From Bacteroidales bacterium (GTDB taxonomy: Bacteria; Bacteroidota; Bacteroidia; Bacteroidales; UBA3824), in NCBI GenBank assembly GCA_017412115.1, contig JAFPYR010000112.1, positions 1 to 64,000 of the forward strand: a DNA stretch of 64,000 nt. Direction: 5' to 3'. The number at the start of each line of letters is the position of its first letter. Position 1 is the stretch's first letter. Under the pieces are notes generated by a model, which was not told the origin of the DNA, did not search any database, and saw only the letters and a program-made list of their open reading frames with translations. Made by a program: the position numbers and the translations under genes. Of the stretch, positions 54,555 to 61,417 are shown one piece after another.

Positions 54555-55631
54555 ATGAAAAATTATTCAGCAAGCAAATTGTCGTTGATAATTGCCGTTA
54601 TAATTTCCGTAACGGTAGGTTTATCAATGACAGTAGCATGTTTTATGGAGAGTGTTTCTTCATGGATGGCTACGGTTGGAGTATTTATGATTGGTGTCGG
54701 AATACTCTCGTTTTTCATATTAAAAAGGGTTTTTGATAATTATGTCAGGGCGCAAGTAAAACCTATATACGGCACGTTGGAGAGTTTTTCAAAGGCTGAT
54801 GCGGAACAGTTGAAACTAAAAACCGATGATTCAGGCTCTCAAGATGTTAATGGTATTATCGAACAAGTAAATGATGATGTTGCAAAATGGGCAAAAGACA
54901 GAACACAGGAGATTGCGATGCTCAAACGCAACGAAAAATACAGAAAAGAATATATCGGTAATGTTTCCCACGAGTTGAAAACGCCTTTGTTTAATATTCA
55001 GGGATACATCTCAACGCTTATTGACGGCGGGTCAGAGGATCCTGAAATCTGTATTAAATATCTTGAAAGGACGGACAAGAATATCAACCGTTTGATTTCG
55101 ATAGTTAACGATTTGGAAACTATTTCCAAATTTGAGACCGGCAATTTGAAATTGAATTATGAGGTTTTTGACCTTGCTGCCGTTGTAAACGATATAATGG
55201 AACTTTACGAAATCAAGGCTGAAAAGAAACGTATAACTTTGAAAACCGATTTTAAACCGACACCACCGATTTATGTTAATGCCGACAAAACGAGGATTTT
55301 TGAAGTTATTTCCAACCTTGTTGTCAATTCCATAAATTATGGACGTGAAGACGGCTCAACTACTGTCGGTATCTATGATATTGACAATAAATGGCTTGTA
55401 GAGGTTCAGGATACGGGAATAGGAATTGACGAGGAAAATATCAAACGTATATTTGAACGCTTTTTCCGTGTTGATAAATCGCGCAGCTCACAAAGCGGCG
55501 GTACGGGATTAGGTTTGGCTATTGTTAAACATATCCTTGAGGCTCACGGAGAACGTATTATGGTAAAAAGCAAAATTAATGAGGGTACGACTTTTTCATT
55601 TACATTAGAAAAAGCTGCCGTTACTGACTAA
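54555..55631 (+). CDS. PhoR-like sensor histidine kinase
   Basis: A 358-residue kinase with two N-terminal TM helices (about 9-30 and 37-57) and almost no periplasmic loop, a HAMP-like linker, then DHp with H139 (YIGNVSHELKTPLFNIQGYI) and an HATPase domain: N box VISNLVVNSINYGRED, G1 VQDTGIGIDEENIKRIFERF, G2 GGTGLGLAIVKHILEAHG. The tiny sensor region suggests it senses through the membrane or an accessory protein, as PhoR does. The response regulator begins 14 bases after its stop. Confidence 0.92.
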   Translation: MKNYSASKLSLIIAVIISVTVGLSMTVACFMESVSSWMATVGVFMIGVGILSFFILKRVFDNYVRAQVKPIYGTLESFSKADAEQLKLKTDDSGSQDVNGIIEQVNDDVAKWAKDRTQEIAMLKRNEKYRKEYIGNVSHELKTPLFNIQGYISTLIDGGSEDPEICIKYLERTDKNINRLISIVNDLETISKFETGNLKLNYEVFDLAAVVNDIMELYEIKAEKKRITLKTDFKPTPPIYVNADKTRIFEVISNLVVNSINYGREDGSTTVGIYDIDNKWLVEVQDTGIGIDEENIKRIFERFFRVDKSRSSQSGGTGLGLAIVKHILEAHGERIMVKSKINEGTTFSFTLEKAAVTD

Positions 55632-55645
55632 ACATATTTACTGCT

Positions 55646-56371
55646 ATGGAGAACAATACTAACAACACTGCTAACAGCAACAACAATTACAAAATTCTTT
55701 TGGTTGATGACGAAGCCGATATTCTTGAGTTTTTGTCGTACAACTTAAAGAAAGCCGGTTTTAATGTGTTTACAGCCGGCAACGGAAAAGATGCAATTAA
55801 ATTGGCGAAACAGTATCTTCCGCACCTTATAATATTAGACGTGATGATGCCTGAAATGGACGGTATCGAAACTTGTGAAGAAATCCGCAAACAACCGGCT
55901 TTGAACAATACGGTCGTTGCGTTTTTGACGGCACGAAGCGAAGATTATTCACAGATAGCCGGATTTGAGGCAGGAGCAGATGATTACATTTCTAAACCGA
56001 TCAAACCGAAAGTTTTGATTTCGAGAGTAAGTGCTTTGTTGAAACGTTTCGGCAAGACGGATGATTTTGCAGAGGTTTCCGAAGGTAACATCATCAGACT
56101 CGGTAAGTTGGTGATTGACAGAGAGAAATATACCGTTATTAACGACGGTGTAGAATTGGCATTGCCCAGAAAAGAGTTTTCTTTGTTACTTTTGTTAATA
56201 TCCAAACCGGAAAAAGTTTTCACCCGCGACGAAATTTATTCTGCAATTTGGGGTGATTCTATTGTTGTTGGCGACCGTACAATAGATGTTCACATTAGGA
56301 AACTCCGTGAAAAAATCGGTGAAGATTATATCCGTACCGTAAAAGGTGTGGGTTATAAATTCGTGGAATAG
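55646..56371 (+). CDS. OmpR/PhoB-family response regulator
   Basis: A 241-residue regulator: Asn-rich leader, receiver domain (KILLVDDEADILEFLSYNLK, phosphoacceptor D65 in LIILDVMMPEMDG, FLTARSEDYSQIAGFEAGAD, K in DDYISKPIKPKVL) and a C-terminal winged helix (ALPRKEFSLLLLLISKPEKV, RDEIYSAIWGDSIVVGDRTI, VHIRKLREKIGEDYIRTVKG). It is the cognate partner of the kinase before it. Strong similarity to the Bacteroidota RprY/PhoB group; the target genes cannot be seen here. Confidence 0.93.
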   Translation: MENNTNNTANSNNNYKILLVDDEADILEFLSYNLKKAGFNVFTAGNGKDAIKLAKQYLPHLIILDVMMPEMDGIETCEEIRKQPALNNTVVAFLTARSEDYSQIAGFEAGADDYISKPIKPKVLISRVSALLKRFGKTDDFAEVSEGNIIRLGKLVIDREKYTVINDGVELALPRKEFSLLLLLISKPEKVFTRDEIYSAIWGDSIVVGDRTIDVHIRKLREKIGEDYIRTVKGVGYKFVE

Positions 56372-56432
56372 AAAAAAGAGAAAAAAAATGGTTTGTGGTT
56401 GTCAGGGGAATTTCTTTTTTTCTTAAAAGAAG

Positions 56433-57413
56433 ATGTTGAAAATCGGAAATATTGAAATCAATCGTTATCCGTTGATACTTGCGCCGATGGAAGATGTTAC
56501 TGATGTATCGTTCCGTTATATTTGCAAACAATACGGAGCTGATTTGATGTATACGGAATTTGTTGCAAGCGAGGCACTTGTCAGAAATATTGACAAGACC
56601 GTAAAAAAAATGCACTTGGAGGATTCAGAGCGTCCTGTCGGCATTCAGATTTATGGGCATGACCCTTTGCACATGGCAGAGGCAGCGCAAATTGCACGTG
56701 AGGCAAAACCGGATTTAATTGATATAAATTGCGGTTGTCCCGTTAAAAAAATAGCGACTCGCGGCGACGGTGCAGGACTTTTGCAAAACGTTCCCTTGAT
56801 GTTGGAAATCGTTAGAAAAGTTGTAGATGCCGTTCCAGATGTGCCTGTTACAGTAAAAACCCGTCTTGGTTGGGACGAGGATTCTAAAATAATACCCGAA
56901 CTTGCCGAAAAACTTCAAGATTGCGGTATCAAAGCCTTGGCGATTCACGGTAGGACACGTATGCAACTTTACAAAGGAGAGGCTGATTGGACATTAATCG
57001 GTCAGGTTAAAAATAATCCGCGCATAAAAATTCCAATAATAGGCAACGGTGATGTTGATTCCCCTGAAAAGGCAAAGCAAATGATTGACCGTTACGGTGT
57101 TGACGGTATTATGATAGGTCGTGCGGCAGTAGGTTGTCCGTGGATTTTTAAGACCGTGAGAGAATATCTTGAAACGGGCGTTATGCCTAAAGAGCCTTCC
57201 GTTGCAGAGAGAGTAAACCTTGCAAAACTTCAATTAAAAACTTCTATGGATTGGAAAGGCGACAAACGCGGAATTTTGGAAATGCGCCGGCATTATTCAC
57301 AGTATTTCAAGGCGTTACCTGACTTTAAAAATTACCGTATGAAGCTCGTAACCTCTATGGAACCAGAGGAAATTTTTCAGGTTTTGGACGAGATAAATGA
57401 AAAATACAGTTAA
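56433..57413 (+). CDS. dusB: tRNA-dihydrouridine synthase
   Basis: A flavin enzyme that reduces uridines in the tRNA D-loop. The 326-residue TIM barrel has LILAPMEDVTDVSFRYICKQ, DLMYTEFVASEAL, VGIQIYGHDPLHMAEAA, IDINCGCPVKKIATRGDGAG with the catalytic cysteine in GCPVKK, VTVKTRLGWDEDSK, ALAIHGRTRMQLYKGEADW, IPIIGNGDVDSPEKA and GIMIGRAAVGCPWIFKTV, with the helical C-terminus. It follows the response regulator after 61 bases and is followed by the GH43 gene after 14 bases. Confidence 0.95.
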   Translation: MLKIGNIEINRYPLILAPMEDVTDVSFRYICKQYGADLMYTEFVASEALVRNIDKTVKKMHLEDSERPVGIQIYGHDPLHMAEAAQIAREAKPDLIDINCGCPVKKIATRGDGAGLLQNVPLMLEIVRKVVDAVPDVPVTVKTRLGWDEDSKIIPELAEKLQDCGIKALAIHGRTRMQLYKGEADWTLIGQVKNNPRIKIPIIGNGDVDSPEKAKQMIDRYGVDGIMIGRAAVGCPWIFKTVREYLETGVMPKEPSVAERVNLAKLQLKTSMDWKGDKRGILEMRRHYSQYFKALPDFKNYRMKLVTSMEPEEIFQVLDEINEKYS

Positions 57414-57427
57414 AAAATCAAAATTAT

Positions 57428-59017
57428 ATGAAGCATAAAATAGTTTTATCACTTTGTTTGTCTGCTGCTGCCTTTATTTTTGGTTGCGGCAACAACCCTT
57501 CTAAAAAAAATCTTGAAAATGTAGAATTAGGTTGTCAGAATCCTGTTATTTGGGCTGACGTTCCTGATATGTCGATGTTAAGAGTAGGCGATACTTATTA
57601 CATGAGCAGTACTACAATGCACATGAATCCGGGTGTTCCGATTATGAGTTCAAAAGATTTAACGAATTGGAAAATCGTAAATTATTGTTACGACATTCTC
57701 GGTGAAAAGGACGAAACGGAACTTAAAAACGGTAAAAATACTTACGGAAAAGGTTCATGGGCATCTTGTATCAGATATGTTAATAACAAATTCATTGTCA
57801 GCACTTTCGACCAAGTAACAGCGAAAACATATTTCTTTATAACCGATAATATTGAAGGCGGCAAATGGGAAAGATACGAGTTTTCACCTTCGCTTCACGA
57901 CCATACTGTTGTTTTTGAAGATGACGGCAAAATTTATATGATTAACGGTAATGGAAAACTCTCGATAAGAGAATTAGAACCCGATTTTAGCGGTGTAAAA
58001 CCCGGTACTGAAAAAGTTTTGATTGAAAATGCGGGAAAACCTGCCGGAGACAGTCTTATGCTCAATGCCGAAGGTTCTCAAATGTTTAAAATCAACGGAA
58101 AATATTATCTTTTCAACATCGTTTGGCCTTGGGGCGGAATGCGTACCGTTATCTGTCATAGGGCGGACAATTTGTTCGGACCTTACGAGGGAAAAGTTGT
58201 ATTTCAGGATCAGGGAGTTGCTCAGGGCGGTCTTATTGACACTCCTGATGGAAAATGGTATGCTTATTTGTTCGGCGACAGAGGCTCTGTCGGCAGAATT
58301 CCGTATATTGTTCCCGTTCAGTGGAAAGACGGCTGGCCTGTTTTGGGAGTTGACGGAAAAGTTCCTGACACCTTGGATTTGCCCAAAAGCAAGGGTTTGA
58401 TACCAGGCATTGTTGATAGCGACGATTTTGAAAGTGATAAATTGAAACTTGTTTGGCAGTGGAATCACAATCCAGACAATAGTTTGTGGTCGTTGTCGGA
58501 AAGAAAAGGCTTTTTGAGATTGAAAACCGGCAGAACTGATAGTATATTCTTGCAAAGCCGTAATATGCTTTCACAGAGAACTTTCGGTCCTAAATCTCAG
58601 GCTGTTATCTTGTTGGATGTCAAAGAATTGAAAGATGGTGATGTAGCAGGTCTTGCTCTTCTTGCCGGCAAATTCGGTTATATCGGTGTTAAAAATGATA
58701 ACGGTAAAAAATATATCGTAACCGTTGATAATCAGACTGAGGAAAGAGGCAAAACCGTTCCGCAAAAAGAAACGGCAAGTGTGGATTGTGATGCGCAGAC
58801 TGTTTATTTGAAGGCCGTTTGTGATTTTAAAGACCGAAAAGATGAGGCTAATTTCTTCTATTCTTTCGACGGCAAAGATTTCAAACCCTTGGGCGATACC
58901 TTAAAAATGGTTTACAGACTTGATCATTTCATGGGACAACGTTTTGCATTGTTTAATTATGCAACGAAACAACCCGGTGGTTATGCTGATTTTGATAGTT
59001 TTAAGATAAGTGAATAG
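57428..59017 (+). CDS. GH43-family glycoside hydrolase lipoprotein
   Basis: A 529-residue lipoprotein (MKHKIVLSLCLSAAAFIFGC, lipobox IFGC, C20) with a five-bladed GH43 propeller: NPVIWADVPDMSMLRVGDTY carries the expected catalytic base, followed by YYMSSTTMHMNPGVPIMSSK, GSWASCIRYVNNKF, AEGSQMFKINGKYYLFNI (general acid region) and GVAQGGLIDTPDGKWYAYLF. A C-terminal beta-sandwich (DDFESDKLKLVWQWNHNPDN onward, DUF1349/XynB-like) completes the GH43_12-type layout, usually beta-xylosidase or alpha-L-arabinofuranosidase. The motif around the base is PDM rather than the usual PDP. It starts 14 bases after dusB. Confidence 0.88.
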   Translation: MKHKIVLSLCLSAAAFIFGCGNNPSKKNLENVELGCQNPVIWADVPDMSMLRVGDTYYMSSTTMHMNPGVPIMSSKDLTNWKIVNYCYDILGEKDETELKNGKNTYGKGSWASCIRYVNNKFIVSTFDQVTAKTYFFITDNIEGGKWERYEFSPSLHDHTVVFEDDGKIYMINGNGKLSIRELEPDFSGVKPGTEKVLIENAGKPAGDSLMLNAEGSQMFKINGKYYLFNIVWPWGGMRTVICHRADNLFGPYEGKVVFQDQGVAQGGLIDTPDGKWYAYLFGDRGSVGRIPYIVPVQWKDGWPVLGVDGKVPDTLDLPKSKGLIPGIVDSDDFESDKLKLVWQWNHNPDNSLWSLSERKGFLRLKTGRTDSIFLQSRNMLSQRTFGPKSQAVILLDVKELKDGDVAGLALLAGKFGYIGVKNDNGKKYIVTVDNQTEERGKTVPQKETASVDCDAQTVYLKAVCDFKDRKDEANFFYSFDGKDFKPLGDTLKMVYRLDHFMGQRFALFNYATKQPGGYADFDSFKISE

Positions 59018-59027
59018 AAAATAAAAA

Positions 59028-59062
59028 AAGCGGAATCTAAATTTTTAGATTTCGCTTTTTTC
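59028..59062 (+). terminator. terminator after the GH43 gene
   Basis: AAGCGGAATCTAAA (59028-59041) pairs over 14 bp (one G-U) with TTTAGATTTCGCTT (59044-59057) around a two-base loop, then TTTTTCT. The right arm overlaps the last codons of the convergent lysozyme gene. Confidence 0.8.
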
Positions 59063-59851
59063 TATAAATTCCGTTTTAAGAGTATCCGAATTGTTTTTAA
59101 GACTATCCGAATTAAACATCTTGACCTCCCATTCGCGGATTTTTAGACAATATTTGCTTTTTACGAGATTGCCTTTAGGTGTGTGATAATTGCACCATTT
59201 GAGGAATTCGTATTCAGGATTTTCATTCATATCAATTTTCTTTTTTAAATTGCTTTTCAAATAACTGCCTATGCCTTTTGCGTAGATAAAATGCGCAACG
59301 GCCAAAAGTTTGTTTTCAGAAAGGTTTTTAGTGTGTTTTTCAGCTAATGCCAAACACTTGTTGAAGTCCTTTCTTAAAAGTTTGTCGGCTTGTTTCTTAG
59401 AAATTTTTTCGCCGAAATTTTCGTTTTCCCTGATTACGTGACCGTAACCGATTGTAAGATAACCGGCAACGCAGTAATAAGGTTTACCGCCGGCAAAACC
59501 TTCGTGTTTTTTTATGAAACTGATTGTTTCTTCATACAGAGTTCTGAAACTTTCTGTTTTAGGAAAGTTGAAAACAAGTTTTTCTTTTGATTTTTTCTTG
59601 TTTTCTTTCTTTACTTCTGTTTTTTGTCCTTCAGTTTCTTCTTCAGGTCAAGGCGGCGAGAATGAAATCTTCTGCGCATAATAATTTCTAAAACTGCAAC
59701 AATTTTCCAATTCCGAAAAATTGTTCGTAAAGTTATCAATTCTGATAACAATCGGATTGAAATCCGTTTTTCTGATTTCAGGGGCAGTAGCACTGCTTGA
59801 ATTCAGAATGTTAACGCTTAAAAGCGTAATGTAATAAACTAACTTTTTCAT
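59045..59851 (-). pseudogene. GH24 (phage-type) lysozyme with signal peptide, interrupted by an in-frame TGA
   Basis: Read from ATG 59851 on the minus strand, a signal peptide (MKKLVYYITLLSVNILNSSS) and 44 further residues end at TGA (59650-59648). The same frame continues without another stop to 59045 and encodes a GH24 lysozyme domain: TISFIKKHEGF with E117, YYCVAGYLTIGYGHVI with C127 and T133 (the E-C-T version of the GH24 triad), KQADKLLRKDFNKCL, LLAVAHFIYAKGIGSYLKSN and a WCNYHTPKGN loop. No ATG or GTG lies between the TGA and the domain; the first TTG (59353) is inside it. It would cut peptidoglycan in the periplasm. The gene is either a recent nonsense mutant, read through, or a sequence error. 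It has its own promoter at 59974-60005. Confidence 0.8.
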
Positions 59852-59854
59852 GGT

Positions 59855-59936
59855 GAAAGCTTTTTTTTAAGTTTTTAATTCAGTTAATTATAAATTTTTA
59901 TTGTGATTTATAATCAATTGAGTCTAAAAAGCTTTC
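59855..59936 (-). promoter_or_regulatory. nested inverted repeat in the 5' leader of the lysozyme gene
   Basis: GAAAGCTTTTT (59855-59865) pairs perfectly with AAAAAGCTTTC (59926-59936), and inside it ATTATAAAT (59887-59895) pairs with ATTTATAAT (59906-59914). In the transcript the 3' arm ends about 4 bases before the AUG, so the hairpin would cover the ribosome-binding region. This is a candidate translational control element; no known riboswitch is recognised. Confidence 0.4.
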
Positions 59937-59973
59937 TGTATTTAACAAAAAGTCTGTTTTGATTTTCTTTTGG

Positions 59974-60005
59974 CAAAGTTAAAATAATGAAAAATACGCT
60001 CCAAA
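59974..60005 (-). promoter_or_regulatory. promoter of the lysozyme gene
   Basis: Read on the minus strand: TTTG (60005-60002), 20 bases, TAACTTTG (59981-59974), an exact consensus pair. It gives a leader of about 115 bases before ATG 59851. The rest of the gap up to ubiX (60006-60157) is AT-rich with nothing recognisable. Confidence 0.65.
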
Positions 60006-60157
60006 TTTTTTGAACAAAATTTTACTTTTTGTGCTTAAAAATATATAAAATTACGGCTAAAAATGATATTTTTTTATTTATTTTTCTTTAATACAAGTAT
60101 GCTTGTAGCTAAAAGGTTAAAAAATATTAAAATTTTAAAGAATTGATAATCAACAAC

Positions 60158-60712
60158 TTAGTTTTTGCCCCATTTGAAGCCGTTGTTTGGAATTTTTAGT
60201 AGGTCGAGAATCCTTAAAACCACGGTATCAACGAGTTGCGTTATGTCTTGAGGGTTGGAATAAAATGACGGACAAGCAGGACATATAATTGCACCGGCAA
60301 GAGTAAGAGTTTCCATATTTTTTATATGAATCAAATTGTATGGCATCTCCCTTAAAACTAAAATTAAGGGACGTCTTTCTTTTAGCATTACGTCTGCGGC
60401 TCGTGTTATAAGCGAATCCGAAACGCCTGAGGCAATTCTTCCTAAACTACCCGCTGAGCACGGACATATTATCATTGCATCACATTCTCCGCTGCCTGAG
60501 GCAAAGGGCGCTGTGAAATCGTCAGATTCAAAAATCTGTATTTTTTTGGTTTCTTTGACTGTTGTTTTTAATTCTGATTCATAAATTTTTATTGCATTTT
60601 TTGAAAAAACTACTGAAATTTTATCAACTTCCGGCGATTTTTCTAAATTCAGGAGAAGTCTTTGGGCGTAAATGCTGCCGCTTGCACCTGTTATTGCAAC
60701 TAAAATTTTCAT
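60158..60712 (-). CDS. ubiX: UbiX-type flavin prenyltransferase
   Basis: Attaches a dimethylallyl group to FMN to make the prenylated cofactor of UbiD-type decarboxylases. The 184-residue flavoprotein shows ILVAITGASGSIYAQRLLLN, APFASGSGECDAMIICPCSA, GSLGRIASGVSDSLITRAAD, LKERRPLILVLREMPYNLIH and the C-terminal ICPACPSFYSNPQDITQLVD, all UbiX/Pad1 signatures. No UbiD gene is in the window; Bacteroidota usually use the cofactor in menaquinone or aromatic-acid metabolism. It overlaps the preceding PorT-like gene by four bases. Confidence 0.94.
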   Translation of the reverse strand: MKILVAITGASGSIYAQRLLLNLEKSPEVDKISVVFSKNAIKIYESELKTTVKETKKIQIFESDDFTAPFASGSGECDAMIICPCSAGSLGRIASGVSDSLITRAADVMLKERRPLILVLREMPYNLIHIKNMETLTLAGAIICPACPSFYSNPQDITQLVDTVVLRILDLLKIPNNGFKWGKN

Positions 60713-61296
60713 TTTTTAAGTCCGAATTTTTTTACGATTGACAGATTCAAAACGTTATTGCGCCAATATTTCATATCGGGGTCTAAGGTTATGTGTCCTA
60801 ATGTGTAATTAAAAACTGCTCTGAGTTCAAATCCGCCCGGAATGTCGATTTTTAAACCTGTAACGGCATTTATGTCATAGTTTTTAAGGTATTCTGGGTC
60901 TTTGGTTTGAGTTCCGTTAGATTCCGTTATTTTGGACGAGATAAGATAATTGTATGAAGCGCCTGCAATAAAAGAAAACTTTTCTAAAAATCTGATATTC
61001 AGCAGAAAAGGAATTTCAATGTAATTGAGCGAGATTTTAAACTGCGTAAAACCGTTTACTTTGTCGATTGCACCTTTTGACGAAAAATTCAATCCCGTTT
61101 CGTAGGAAACTTTTTTTTCATCGAATAATGAAACGTCAAAACCGAGTTTTAAACCGGCTTTTTTGTATCCTGACTGTGTATCGCCGTCTACTTGCGCCCC
61201 GTTGATGCCTAAAATCGCATTGCCATAGAATTTTTGAGCTTTAAGGCTTGTTAATGTAAAAACCAAAAGTAATGTCAGAGATAAAAGAGGTTTCAT
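60709..61296 (-). CDS. PorT-like outer-membrane beta-barrel protein
   Basis: A 195-residue protein from ATG 61296 (MKPLLSLTLLLVFTLTSLKA, signal peptide, then QKFYGNAILG). Eight or so amphipathic strands (AGLKLGFDVSLFDEKKVSYE, IPFLLNIRFLEKFSFIAGAS, LRAVFNYTLGHI, NNVLNLSIVKKFGLKK) fit the small barrel family around PorT, which is linked to type IX secretion in some species but is also a generic OMP fold. Its stop overlaps the ubiX start by 4 bases (ATGA), so the two are co-translated. An upstream TTG start at 61311 is less likely. Confidence 0.78.
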   Translation of the reverse strand: MKPLLSLTLLLVFTLTSLKAQKFYGNAILGINGAQVDGDTQSGYKKAGLKLGFDVSLFDEKKVSYETGLNFSSKGAIDKVNGFTQFKISLNYIEIPFLLNIRFLEKFSFIAGASYNYLISSKITESNGTQTKDPEYLKNYDINAVTGLKIDIPGGFELRAVFNYTLGHITLDPDMKYWRNNVLNLSIVKKFGLKK

Positions 61297-61337
61297 ATTT
61301 TTTCTTTTCAATTAAACACATAAAAAAACGTAAAGAA

Positions 61338-61384
61338 TTGTCCCTTAGGCGGTTATTATTAAAAAAACTCCACTTTAGGGACAA
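61338..61384 (-). terminator. possible terminator downstream of the TPR/WG gene
   Basis: TTGTCCCT (61338-61345) pairs with AGGGACAA (61377-61384), an 8-bp stem with a 31-base loop. On the minus strand it is followed by TTCTTTACGTTTTTTTA. The long loop lowers confidence. Confidence 0.5.
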
Positions 61385-61417
61385 CCCCTTACGATTTAGG
61401 TATTAAACATTTTGCTG

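Noticed and set aside
4326..59650. Stop-codon reassignment (TAA or TGA read as an amino acid) to explain the two nonsense-broken genes
   Set aside because: Both TAA and TGA end intact genes elsewhere in the window (for example the YfhO gene ends in TGA), and many full-length core genes contain neither internally.
59611..59793. A 60-codon minus-strand frame (MLLPLKSEKRISIRLL) overlapping the lysozyme gene
   Set aside because: It is in another frame from both the signal peptide and the GH24 domain, has no recognisable motif and a highly basic, low-complexity end: a shadow frame.
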